Assembly (NCBI GenBank): GCA_002077045.2 | Contig: KZ111140.1 | Span: forward strand, 2,581,732 to 2,645,731 | Direction: 5' to 3' | DNA from: Rachicladosporium sp. CCFEE 5018 | Lineage: Eukaryota > Ascomycota > Dothideomycetes > Cladosporiales > Cladosporiaceae | DNA length: 64,000 bases | Part shown: one piece after another, positions 52,873 to 63,478 of the stretch | Numbering within the stretch: the first letter of the stretch is position 1 | Layout of the letters: each line of letters begins with the position of its first letter | Translations under genes and position numbers: made by a program | The notes under the pieces: generated by a model | Databases searched by the model: none | The model's input: the letters and a program-made list of their open reading frames with translations, nothing else | What the model was told of the DNA's origin: nothing

Positions 52873-55800
52873 TCAAACACACTCCCATTCCGCAAAAACA
52901 CACCACCTCGCACTCCGATCCGCAAGCACCAACCCCCTCCAAACCCCCTTCTCACTGACCTTGACAACAGCCTCCCACCCGCTTCCCCAGCCCTCCTCGC
53001 CCTCCGTCTCAGCCCGTCGAGTCAATCGCAAGATCTTCTGACTTGGACTCTGCAGCGCCAGCTTGACGGGCCGCTGCTGTGCGGCAGTCATACCCTCGCT
53101 GGAAGACGTGGTGGAAGGATTGGAGAGAGGGACCGAGGAAGTCGTGGAGAGCGTGCTCATTGCGCTACCAGGACGGGCAGGAATGGTGGAGGTGTCGGGG
53201 TGGCGAATTGGAGCAGACCAAGTGTCTGGGCTGAAGTGAGAGAGGCTGCTGGGCCATTGTCGGATGTGGAAGATGAATGTGTGATTCGCGCCTAGGATTC
53301 TGCACTGCGGTTGCGCGATGTAGAGATCCCTCCTCTGCGCATGAGGGGTCGGGTGCCGTACGACGAACTCGTAGGGCGGGTTTTGGGTGCCGCTGTGGGT
53401 AAGCGGAAGGGCGAAGGCAAGAGCATGGGGGTTGTCTTTTATGCTGTGCATTAGTCCTCGTTTGCCGGCGTAGACTCGGAGTGTGGCTGTGCTTCCGGCT
53501 GTAGATGGGATGAGGGCTTTGATCTTGACGAGCTTGCGGGTGCCGGACCAGGAGGGCTGGGTCAGGGCGGGAGTGATAGTGAGCTCGGGAGAGTCGTAGA
53601 TGTCGCCTTCGGGGTCTTGAGTCAGCGTGCGAGAGGACACTTCGGCTACGAGCTCGGTGTCTGCGGGGACGTGGCAGGCAAAGTGCGCCATTTCGAGGTT
53701 TTCGAGGTGGAGAGCGGAGTTGGAGAAGTCTGTCAGCTCGACAGAGTGCCGGAAGTAGGCCGGGCCTGCGCAGGGGAGTGCGAGGAGGACATCGGGCTCG
53801 ATGGCAGGGACGATGCGTTGCTGAGCCGGGACTGCAGGGATGTGGGTGTAGCAGATCTCGGAGGGCCGGGCAAGAAAATACCAGGGCTCGGCGACCTGGG
53901 CGGAGGCGCTACTGTAAAGAGCACGCTTGGGGTTTGTGGGGCTAGCTAGCGCGCAGTCGAGAATGCGCCATTCGCCGTCAACGATCACCGCATTCCAGTA
54001 GTGGTTTGGCTGGGCCAGGTCGTCGATGGTGATTGACTCGCCCGGTGTCTTGAGGTAGCCCTGAACGACTTCGGCGTGTAGTCCGACAGCATTGCACATG
54101 TCGCGGACGAGCATGGCGATCTCGTCACTGGAGCCACGCTTCGTCTGTACCACTCGTCGTGAGTCGGAGTGACCTTCGTAGTCTTCTTCCCAAGTAATGC
54201 GCTCAGCCACCCAGGTGAAAATGGCCCGAAGTCGGGCAACATCACTGCGGTGTGGTCGGCAGACATAGCTCTGCGCGAGCGCGGCAGCGTTGATCATTGG
54301 TGGAATGCTGTTGATGAAGCGGACACTCTTGTCGACAAGCCCCAGATTAGAAAGCTGGAAGTCTGTCGGCTCGTGCACCGGCATGCCATCGAGACCTTCA
54401 TCGCCCTCTGACATCTCGTGAAGCTGCTCGATTGGACTCAACACAGAGAGTGCGAGTATCTCACATCTCTCTGCACGCTCCTCGCGCTCTCTTCGGCTGA
54501 GCGTGTTGGAGCGATTGACATCGCGGCGCACTTGCATCCACTCGCCACCTCCCATGCCCATGTCTCGAGCAGCGCCACCAGCAGCAGACTGCGGTCGTGA
54601 AGCAAGGCCACCTGCAATGCTAGTCGGCCCGCTGCCGTGCAACAGGCTCTTCGTTGGACTATCAGCGCGGCTGCCTGGACGGCTGCCATTTGCGCTACCG
54701 ATCGTCGACCTCGCGTTGGCAGCGCCAGTCTTCGCGGTAGTCTTGGCAGACTCGATCATCTTCTTGAAGAATCCACTTTTCTTCGACTTGGGTGCACTGC
54801 TGAGACCGCCTAGTATACCTGCGGACTCCATCGGGTCCTTCGTCCAGTCGGCGCGTGGTGTCGGCAGCGGCCCATCTGCAGAAGCATGGCTTTCGTGGTA
54901 GCTTGGGCCCGAGCCTCCCGACGCCGAGCTCGCAGCCACGCTCCTGGTGCTTGAATTCATGTCTCCAGTCGTCTTCGCTTCTCCAAGGTTGATCGGACGA
55001 TGCGTGCCCTTCGTGCTGCCAAGGCCAGACTTACGACGGGCGAGACTCCCCGCACTAGTGGCGCTGAAGCCGCCAGCAGAGTAGCCAGACATCAAGCTGT
55101 GGTCTGTGAGCGCGGTGCTATTACTGCTCTGCGTTGCGGACGACAACTGGGTCGCTGTAGTCTTCGTAGTGTAAGTCCGATTGAGTCTCTCGCGCCCAAG
55201 CTCGTACGCAGACTTGCGTTGACGAAGGTGCGGATGCTTCTGCTGGGAGTGCATGGAGTGGTGCGAGCTTGCAGACTCGTTGCTGGAATGACTGGTCGCG
55301 GTAGTGGGTCTTGTAGATGCATACTGTGAGCCCTTCAGTGGAGGCGCCGGAGCATGGCTAGAGTAAGACGCAATGGAGGCGTCGTGTTGCAGCTGATGTT
55401 CCATACGCTCTGTGTAGGTCGCTAGCTGTGGCACTGGCCCGTCTCTGGACGACGGAAGCGAGGGCGTCCGGCCATCTATCTCATACTCGCCACCACTGGC
55501 GAATCCGAGTGAAGAGTGGGCTCTCATCTCATTCCTTGACTGAGTACGTACATGTTCAAACCCGTCAGGTGACCACATCTGCGCATTCTGCGACTGAGCT
55601 GTAGTGTGTGAGCTGACTGGTGGCGGTGGCGAGCTCTGATACATGCTCATGTCATGCAAAGAAGACATCACATCATTCATTGCATCGCGAAGAGGCGATG
55701 GAGTAGCATGACTGGCTCCGCCGGCCGAAGTCGGTATCGGTGTCCGCGATGCGCCCCTGTCGTAGCCTTGATCATCGTGTTGCATGGGAGCAGGAGATGG

Positions 55801-56970
55801 TGCTCTGCTCGGCTGATATGCGACTCGATGGACTGGTGGAGGAGGTGGCGGAGATGAGCCGACATCATCACCAAATGACGCATCCGACAGCCGTCGGTAG
55901 GGCTCGTACCCAAACGATAGGGCTGGAGACGCAGCGCGCGAGTGTGAGGTATACCCATTGGGGAGCGCTGGCGAGGGAGCTCGAGCAGTCTCCCAATGAC
56001 CTTGTGGCGGCGCTGGCGATGGTGCTCGTGACCCTTGATGTCCTATATAGAATGGATCTGGCGACGGAGCACGGCTACTTTGCGGTAGCAGTTGCGGAAA
56101 AGCCGATCCATCATGGTAGCTATTTGGTAGCGGTGAACGTGATCTAGGAGGCGCAGGCGATGCAGCCCGTGACATTGGCATGGGCGATGTAGCTCTTTGC
56201 ATCGGCATTGGAGATGCAGCCCGTGACATTGGCATCGGAGACGCAGATCGTATTGGGTTGGGCGACGGCGTTCGCTGTGTCGGGTATGGCGAAGATGCAC
56301 GATAGTCGTCCTGTGGTCCATATCGAAGGTATGTGCCCTGGTTATAATCATCTTGGTACGTGCCACGCCTGCTGCTCTGTTCGTAAGATTGCTGCTGTGC
56401 GTATCCGAGCGTTGGTGTTGGCGAGGCACTTGGTCTCCGTGACGGCAGTGGACTCCCAGCTTTGCTCATCCTTGAACCACTTCCCCTTGGATTGGGCGCT
56501 CTATACCCGTGATTTTCCGCTTGAACCGGGACTGACGCCGGCGCTTGCGCAGTCCTCATGCTGGAGAATGGCTTGAATGCACTCTTCTTCTCTGCCGGGC
56601 GTTCGGCCACTTTATTCGCTTCAATCCTTGCTGTGTCCTGTGCGCCAGTCTTCTCGTACGCCTGAAACGGCTTGCGGAACGTCTTGTTCTTAGCAGTGGG
56701 CGCGGCTGCCTGTACTGGCGTCGATTGTCTGCTTGGAACGCCTGGCTGGAAGCTCTCGTCCAGCACATTGACGAAGTTCGAGGGGAACATCCCAATCGCT
56801 CTGGGGTCCCTTCGCAGTCTTCCGGTCCACCACAATCCATCGCCGGCGTTCAAGGCTTCAATCAGGTCACCCTCGATTATTCCAAGATCCTTCTTGCTTT
56901 CGCCGCCCCACGAGTATGTAGCTCGACACCAGCAGGGGAAGCGTGTAGGTGCTTCCGCTGGAGCGCCCAT
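52873..56970 (-). CDS. Cytokinesis protein Cyk3, complete (copy B)
   Basis: 1365 aa, single exon. An N-terminal SH3 domain (about residues 14-70) carries CWCRATYSWGGE, GDGLWWTGRL and IGMFPSNFVNVL. Residues 75-700 are Pro/Ser-rich and disordered, with many short repeats of the type R-A-x-S-P-x-P. A basic helix (KKSGFFKKMIESAKT) precedes the transglutaminase-like domain at about 880-1010, with R-G-S-S-D-E-I-A (Ser947 where copy A has Cys) and HYWNAVIVDGEWRILD. A beta-rich C-terminal region follows. Cyk3 works at the bud neck/septum in primary septum formation, and the domain is generally considered non-catalytic. The start ATG 56968-56970 gives the family-like N-terminus. Confidence 0.9.
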   Translation of the reverse strand: MGAPAEAPTRFPCWCRATYSWGGESKKDLGIIEGDLIEALNAGDGLWWTGRLRRDPRAIGMFPSNFVNVLDESFQPGVPSRQSTPVQAAAPTAKNKTFRKPFQAYEKTGAQDTARIEANKVAERPAEKKSAFKPFSSMRTAQAPASVPVQAENHGYRAPNPRGSGSRMSKAGSPLPSRRPSASPTPTLGYAQQQSYEQSSRRGTYQDDYNQGTYLRYGPQDDYRASSPYPTQRTPSPNPIRSASPMPMSRAASPMPMQRATSPMPMSRAASPAPPRSRSPLPNSYHDGSAFPQLLPQSSRAPSPDPFYIGHQGSRAPSPAPPQGHWETARAPSPALPNGYTSHSRAASPALSFGYEPYRRLSDASFGDDVGSSPPPPPPVHRVAYQPSRAPSPAPMQHDDQGYDRGASRTPIPTSAGGASHATPSPLRDAMNDVMSSLHDMSMYQSSPPPPVSSHTTAQSQNAQMWSPDGFEHVRTQSRNEMRAHSSLGFASGGEYEIDGRTPSLPSSRDGPVPQLATYTERMEHQLQHDASIASYSSHAPAPPLKGSQYASTRPTTATSHSSNESASSHHSMHSQQKHPHLRQRKSAYELGRERLNRTYTTKTTATQLSSATQSSNSTALTDHSLMSGYSAGGFSATSAGSLARRKSGLGSTKGTHRPINLGEAKTTGDMNSSTRSVAASSASGGSGPSYHESHASADGPLPTPRADWTKDPMESAGILGGLSSAPKSKKSGFFKKMIESAKTTAKTGAANARSTIGSANGSRPGSRADSPTKSLLHGSGPTSIAGGLASRPQSAAGGAARDMGMGGGEWMQVRRDVNRSNTLSRREREERAERCEILALSVLSPIEQLHEMSEGDEGLDGMPVHEPTDFQLSNLGLVDKSVRFINSIPPMINAAALAQSYVCRPHRSDVARLRAIFTWVAERITWEEDYEGHSDSRRVVQTKRGSSDEIAMLVRDMCNAVGLHAEVVQGYLKTPGESITIDDLAQPNHYWNAVIVDGEWRILDCALASPTNPKRALYSSASAQVAEPWYFLARPSEICYTHIPAVPAQQRIVPAIEPDVLLALPCAGPAYFRHSVELTDFSNSALHLENLEMAHFACHVPADTELVAEVSSRTLTQDPEGDIYDSPELTITPALTQPSWSGTRKLVKIKALIPSTAGSTATLRVYAGKRGLMHSIKDNPHALAFALPLTHSGTQNPPYEFVVRHPTPHAQRRDLYIAQPQCRILGANHTFIFHIRQWPSSLSHFSPDTWSAPIRHPDTSTIPARPGSAMSTLSTTSSVPLSNPSTTSSSEGMTAAQQRPVKLALQSPSQKILRLTRRAETEGEEGWGSGWEAVVKVSEKGVWRGLVLADRSARWCVFAEWECV

Positions 56971-57508
56971 GATGATCTAATATCCTCCTAGTACTTCCTC
57001 GTCTTCGCTGACGGCCAGATATAGCGATAGGCGTTCGATTGTAGGCAATCGACGGCGTTGCTATGCGAGTATTTGTGGTATTTACCGCGGATGCTGGCGA
57101 GTCACGCTGGCGAGGTACATCGAGAGCTCGAGGTAAGGAGCGAAAGTTATGTGCTGAGTAGTCCACGCATAAGAAATGATAGCAGAATCAACCACTGCCT
57201 TCTCGAGACGAGCAATGTATATGCAGATCCAATGGCGTGTTTATATTTGCGGATCGTTCCTGCGTTAGCGACAAGCTTAAAATCCACTTCTTGTGACATC
57301 AGCGTGGCCGTAACGACGGCCATCCTTGCGACCTCCGCCATCTCCACTACTTCACCGACCACCTCCTTGCACCGCGACATGGCCGTTTCGTTGCACAGTA
57401 CCGGCTTTGCCAGCTCGTGGTAATGCTGCGTGGCAACGGTCTCAGTCCGGGTTGCGCATTGCAAACCAGACAACAGTCGCGTGTGCAAGCTACACCGCCG
57501 AGAGGCTG
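56971..57508. promoter_or_regulatory. Divergent promoter region, CYK3 / MpaB-like gene
   Basis: 538 nt between divergent starts. Single copy in this window. No clear motif beyond short AT-rich patches. Confidence 0.45.
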
Positions 57509-58769
57509 ATGCTACTGACGGTGCTCACCGTTCTGCCGCTGTATGTTGGCATATGTGTGACGGTGCGGTATAGGGCATGCCGACGTATGCATGACTGGTA
57601 TCATGATAGAAGGGGCGCATCCTTGAATGACATGACTCTGGAAGACGCGGCTGTCATACAGCGATGGCTTGCGGAGCAGGAGTTTCCTACTACGCTGTCG
57701 ATAGCCGTGTTCTTTGCACTGTTCAAGGCAAGGCCAAACCTATCGAACGGCGATGTGCATGATGCATGCGACTAACACTTTTGGTCAGACGTATGGTATC
57801 CCGTCGATCTCCTCGTTGCTAGTCTCCACCGGTCACATGACCACACTGCAGCGCCTCGCGCGTCGGATGGCAGACACAAGTCAGCTCTTGAACAACGCGA
57901 TCGTTGCACCCCCAAGTTCCGGGCGCGCCATTGATGCTGTGACCCGCATCGCACACCTTCATCAACCGCTCCGCCAGAAAGGGCGGATCACTGATGATGA
58001 CATGCTTTACACCCTCAGTCTCTTTGCATTGGAGGGCATGCGATGGGTCCGTAAGTATGAGTAGAGATCTTTGACTGAGCTTGAGCGTTGCGCTATTGCG
58101 GTGTTTTGGAGGCATATTGGCTGCGACTTTGACATTCCATACACGGCGCTAGAATGTGACGAGAATGCTGACGAACTGCAGTGGCTCCAGAGTCTGGACA
58201 GTTGGAGCCAGGAGTACGAAGTCCAGCATATGCGATACGCCAAGTCGAATGCTGTGCTAGCACAGTCCACCCTGAAGCTGGTTGTCGGAGCAAAGTCGGC
58301 ACGAACGCAGCGCCTTTTGCGGACTTTAGCTGCGTATCTGATGGGTCCAAGGCTCTGTGATGCCATGGAGTACATATCGAATGCCTTGTAATGAAGCTCT
58401 ATGAGCGCCATCATCGCATACATCGTACAATTGCGCAAGACCATCCTTCGTTTTTTCGCAATGCCTCGTCTCTTCGCGTTCCGCAAGCACTACATAGCTC
58501 TCAAGCCGTCTTCCACGCATCCCGATCGCTACTATGCACTCCGCTCGCGTGCAGCTCCCTGGTACATACGTCCGACATGGGCAAACCGCCTCAAAGCTTG
58601 GCGGAAAGACCTACGGCAGCCAGGCTCGCCATACAGACCGGGAGGCTACCACCTCTTGATTCTGAGTCCGGACAATACTGTCTCTCGCCGACAGGCTGAC
58701 TTGTATGCGCTGAGGAGCGAGGTTGCAGCAAGACGACAGGCTCTCGAAATTGCAGTCGAGGTCAACTGA
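57509..58769 (+). pseudogene. ER-bound MpaB-family oxygenase (DUF2236), nonsense-disrupted
   Basis: Exon 1 (57509-57727) encodes an N-terminal membrane segment (LLTVLTVLPLYVGICV) and MTLEDAAVIQRWLAEQEFP, ending FALFK. Exon 2 (57789-58769) begins TYGIPSISSLLVSTG and runs through DDMLYTLSLFALEGMRW to PWYIRPTWANRLKAW. These are hallmarks of MpaB/rubber-oxygenase-like enzymes, which cleave or oxidise lipophilic substrates at the ER. The intron 57728-57788 would be of the GC-AG class (AAG/gcaagg...ggtcag). The 400-codon frame contains TAG 58062-58064 (Trp expected in K-Y-E-W-R), and TAA-TGA at 58389-58394, but no frameshift. Unless unusual splicing removes them, the gene is dead. Confidence 0.78.
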
Positions 58770-59035
58770 GAACACATGACCGCGACGATCAGAGCATTGA
58801 CAATGAGTCTCAAGCAGTGTATAAGGGTACTCAGAGTACATCTGGCAATATATGCTCAGTGGATGCTTGTTGTTTGGTGCCGCGCAATTGCCACATTGTC
58901 TCCATCAGAGAACACGGACTCGACCGTGCACTGCACATGTGACACTCAAAACCTGGATGCATTGATGATCGACAGCGATTCGCACTTCTCGGATCTCAAG
59001 TCTGTCAAGTTCTGTCGAATACACAATTCAGACAT

Positions 59036-60820
59036 ATGTGCGGTATGTGCCGCGTTCTCGGATCGAGGGCACCTCTGCTTCTGCTGCTCATGATGACGGC
59101 TTGCATCTTACTCGGTCATCGCATTCAAATACGTAGTGCGGTACGTGATCACGGGCACAAGCTGGCCAAGCGGTACTTCAGTATCTTACCCGCGAATGAG
59201 CATGCAATGTGGTTACAGAATCCCAACAACAACCCGTATATTGCAAACGTATGGCCAGGTACGACCTCTGTGTCTTCAAGCGTTTGCAATGACGACTGAT
59301 CGAGCTCTTTATCAGAGTGCCCTCTTGGCGGCCTGCGCGAGATCCGTTACTGTTACGCGAATGAAGAAAGCGAGACGCAGCTCAAATTCGTCGTTGAGGA
59401 GGCGATTTCAAGATGTGAGACAGTCGGTTATTCGGTGGGGTCGTTCGTCAAGGCTAAAGTTCGACTCCATCGCAGGGCTACCGGCGTGGGAAAACAATGA
59501 TGGCACAGAGACGTATACATCACTTCGCATCCGACCGGATCCAGCCTGTGCACAGAGCTTCACGACATAGTCGTGTCGATGCGGTAGGTGTATCTGCAGC
59601 GGCTCGACGCACGACTTTGCACTGACCTCCGCACAGATCTAGATCCCGTGCGGGCTGACTCCCTCGCGATATCCACCACCGCAGGCAATTCTCAGACACG
59701 GGTCGGCTACGTGCCACAGGGCGGAAAATCAATGAGGCTGCAATACACCGTCGGCGAGCCTGCGGACAAGTACTGGTGGGACATGCGGATTAAGACGGCA
59801 ATGCACGAAATTGGCCACTCCATCGGTCTGGTCCACGAGCACCAGAAGACGGGTCAGCCAACAGCAGCATACCGTGTGACTTGTCATGCACACTAACCAC
59901 TTTGGTGTAGGTGTGAGCAACATAGTCAATCCGATCAGCCCTGCGATCGTCTTTGCCATTGAACGTATGCCGGGCTATGAAGAGGCGCTCCGCGCTGTAA
60001 CGGCGGCAGATGTGGCCGATGTGCCTGTATTCCGCGGTCTGCCGCCTGCATCCAGACTCAGAGTGTTGTCTGTTACTCTGCTATGTCATTGATGACACGC
60101 CGTGACGGTCAAGCTCACATCTCTATAGGTTCTCGAACGAGCATCTGGCAGGCAAATACTGGGCAGGTGAGTCCATGTATATAGACTCGAGCTCCCAGCG
60201 AGTGAGCTAACATAACGACGTAGAGGTGGTGCAGTGGGTGCCGATCACGCCTCAACAGATCAATCACTATGGCTGGACTCACGCTGGGCCGCTCGACGAG
60301 CGAAGCATCATGCTCTACGATGCCACGTCCTACGATAATCTGTACGCGGACACTGCAATGATCGTCCATAGCACCATTGTATCTGATGACATTCCACAGT
60401 GATCCCAATACCGGCTATCCTATCCCGTACGCCACCCTCGCTCGATACCCTCCCATCGGCCTCAAAAACCTCTCCCCTCCTGCGGAACATCTTGTATGGA
60501 TGGGCGGACATCCGGACCCTGACGTGGCTGCAATATCTCCGGGCGACATGCAGCGAGTGCGATGACTGTATCCGTTGCGTCAGGCTGTTCCTCGGAGCGT
60601 GCAGTCCAGCGCCTTGCCAAGCCCATGGGCAGCCTTCAAGCCACGAAAGGTTATCGCAGGTACCCACACCGTCACTGTGCGGCCAGCACCGACGATTCCG
60701 CCGGACTACAAGTACGAAGATCTAAGGAGGAAGTCAGGCAATGGCAACGGCTCCAACCTGCTCTTTAGATTAGGCGCAGACATGGTGATTGGAGACGGTA
60801 AGCAGGACGTCACTCTGTGA
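59036..60820 (+). pseudogene. Astacin-like (metzincin) secreted metalloprotease M1, with two nonsense codons
   Basis: Exons inferred by parallel with M2: 59036-59258, 59316-59414, 59476-59583, 59637-59852, 59911-60064, 60129-60166, 60224-60341 and 60400-60820. All phases agree with M2, and exon 5 is 154 nt in both. The N-terminus has a hydrophobic signal segment (APLLLLLMMTACILLG). The zinc motif HEIGHSIGLVHEH is in exon 4 and a Met-turn-like SIMLYD in exon 7. In-frame stops are TAG 59568-59570 in exon 3 (before the zinc motif) and TGA 60563-60565 in exon 8. Alternative splicing of exon 3 cannot be excluded. Confidence 0.65.
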
Positions 60821-61593
60821 TCGAGGTACAGCTGTAAGATGTCACGAGGCAACGACGATGTGTCCATTGGCGTGGTCTCTGCTATCGTCTACACGCTGGT
60901 CTCGCACGATGCTCTGACGGACTTTCATCTTATTCGACGTCTTGAGCTACGATGTTCTCCACATAATGAGCCGGATAAGGCGATCAGCTTTCGTGCGACG
61001 TGCCACTGACAATACCGCTGCTCTGATGCCCATCACCGGTCTGGCATATCTGCGGAGATCGGAGGCAGTTGTTCACAGGGTCCTTCTCTCTCCTTTGCGC
61101 GAACTACGTCCTGACCGAATGGCCTCTCGATACTTGCATGTCCAACTCGATCTCTGTACGGCGTGACTTGAGTCCTAATGTCTCAATCCATCTACACATT
61201 CTGTAACGTATGAAGATGGCAACAAGATTCATGGGTATGCATCTACTTGGAGCTTAAGTCTGTTTTGACGCACTGGCCGCTGCAGCCTTGGCCAGCTGCC
61301 GTAGACTTAGGATGCATGAAACTATCCATTTCTTCGCAGGACTTGTGAGATGCAAGGTTTGTCTCTTGCGTGGAACCGCCTCGAGCGCTGACACGTGGTT
61401 GTGGTTTGCCGATCCGCCATTTTGTTTGCGGACTCGATTTACCTTCGATGGAGAATTCTTTACCTCTTACACTCAACTACGATTGGAACACCTCGACTAG
61501 ACCCTACAGTGGCCTGAGCAGTTGCGCCGAGCGTTTCGAGAGCGATACCAATATTACATTGCACAAACATCGCACGAGCGTCCGCATCAAGTC
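60821..61593. other. Intergenic between the two metalloprotease genes
   Basis: 773 nt of M1 3' flank and M2 promoter. No gene is supported. Confidence 0.5.
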
Positions 61594-63478
61594 ATGCATT
61601 CGAAACTTACTCGAGTCTTGATCGCGTTGGCACTGGTCTTCTTCACATCTGTTGCTCTACTAGGACAGAGAAGCCTTCCGGACTCTGCGTTGCTCACTCA
61701 TCGAGACATTGCCCATGTGGAGGACCTTACCGATAAGCACAATGAAACGAAACGTTCTATCAGCCTATACGATGCGCCGCACAGAGCGCTTTTCGAAGCG
61801 AACCCAAGGTACAATAGTGACGCCGTGGCAACGATCTGGCCTTGTAAGTTCCATCGAAGTAGGACGGAGATCGGACCTAATGCAATTATTCCAGCGTGCT
61901 CACCGTATGGCGGAGGTGCGGGCATTCTGCCATACTGCTACGTGGACGAAGAAAGCGAAACCCGACTTACCTGGATTGTTGAGCAAGCTATAGCCAGATG
62001 TAAGTGCTGGATCTTCCTGAAGACCAATGAAACGTTTGGCCACAGCTGACCAGCGTCGAATACAGGGCACGAGGCTACTGGTATCGATAGGCAGCTGTCG
62101 TCACTCCGCATTATGCCTGCTCCAAATTGTCCCAAATTCGTCAACCTTGCGGGGTCTTGTCGATGCGGTACGCTTGCAGTAAAGAACTACCAGCAATCAG
62201 ACCTCTAACATCAACAGATCTTGTTGATGTCATTACCGAAACTCTGAGAATCTCGTTGGGACCTGTTGGCGGCACGTCTGAGACTTCGCTTGGATTTATG
62301 CCTGGTCACTCACCCACGATGACGCTATGTGTGCCCCCTTTGGAACTGCCGCGCGATACTTGGCTGAGGGACTCGTGGGTTGTCACGGCAACTCATGAGT
62401 TCGGCCACGCCATTGGATTCACCCATGAACATCAGCGACCAGGTATCGAGTCTACGGCCTCTCCTCTGGAACCACTGATCGGTAGCCGAGCTGACACTAG
62501 CTGCGCAGATGCTCTCAATATCGATGGAGAAGCGCCGAACGCCCCCATCCATCTTGTCATAGAGAATATGCCAGGGTTCGACGAAACGATGCGCGACGTC
62601 GCAGCTGACTATAGGGAGCCAGCGTTTGCCAACCTCAACCCTCGGCAGAGAATGGTTCACCTGTGAGACCAGAGCCTGATCTTCGCAGGCGCTATCTATG
62701 CATGCTGACAGCATTCAGTTTTCGAGACCCAGACCTGGCCAAGAAGTACTGGGCGCCGCATTGGCGACGTAAGTCTTCCATACTTTCCTGCATCTGTACA
62801 TACTGACATCGAGCTCAGGCATCATGTCGTGGATACCGTACACCGAGGACGAGAGAAGGCGTGCGGGATTGGACATAAGTCCTCAGTATGACATTCTCAG
62901 CATTATGAATCACAATGGCCTACACTAGTCAGTAATGCGAGCTACATGCAGCCGAGATCTCTAGCTACTGACAACTCGTTAGCATACCCGGGGTCGGGAC
63001 GGCCCGGAAGGGTCCCACGTCCATGTACAATGGGGCCAAGCTGGTACCCTTCGCAACGCTCGGTTGGTATCCTCCGATCTCGCCGCAGAATCCAACGCCG
63101 CCAAATGATCACTTAGTCTGGGTGGGAGGAAACCCGAATCCGGGGATCGCCGCTATCTCTGCGCTCGATAGGGCCAGACTTCATGTCCTGTACCCGCCCA
63201 GCGATCTGCGCCATCCCATGGCTCGCACAGCTCCACAGAATCAGTCTACGGATTACACACCAGCCTTCAGGCCCGTTGCTGTCACCATGGGCACGAACAC
63301 TGTGACAGTAAGACCTGCTGGGCCGATCCCGACGGGGAACGACTACTTCGCCGCGATGGGCCGGATGTGGCAGGATCCAGACAAAATCTACGGGCTAGGC
63401 ATGTTTGGCGGACCAGATACCCCGGGCATGGTGTCCACGATCTCCAACGACAGCTTGCTGCGCGGAACCGGCGATTGA
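61594..63478 (+). CDS. Astacin-like (metzincin) secreted metalloprotease M2, eight exons
   Basis: Exons: 61594-61843, 61895-61999, 62066-62167, 62218-62442, 62509-62662, 62719-62768, 62819-62927 and 62983-63478; sum 1491 nt, 496 aa. All introns are 50-66 nt with GT-AG ends. The signal peptide is MHSKLTRVLIALALVFFTSV. A propeptide-like stretch and a Cys-containing segment (WPSCSPYGG, YCYVDEESET) follow. The catalytic motif HEFGHAIGFTHEHQRPD (H212, E213, H216, H222) matches HExxHxxGxxHE of astacins, and the Met-turn is S-I-M-N-H near residue 323. A-I-S-A-L-D-R-A-R-L-H-V-L-Y closes the catalytic domain, as in metzincins. Intron 4 is placed to end at gcgcag, giving H-Q-R-P-D. Intron 2 could alternatively end at 62052 in the same phase. 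Substrate unknown. Confidence 0.75.

Larger units (their letters stand above)
28375..54942. repeat. Segmental duplication, copy B
   Basis: Counterpart of 1-26994. Homology continues only as far as copy A exists: at its left end copy A begins at the window edge, and at its right end copy A ends at the gap. So neither true duplication boundary is visible, and the sequence gives no junction. Confidence 0.95.

Noticed and set aside
1..54942. Heavy RIP as the cause of divergence between the copies
   Set aside because: Differences I inspected include all substitution types and genes stay open with mainly synonymous changes; heavy RIP would leave many more C-to-T stops.
57509..60820. Stop-codon reassignment to explain the in-frame stops
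   Set aside because: TAG, TAA and TGA all terminate intact genes in the same window (for example URC4, the helical orphan frame and UBC7).
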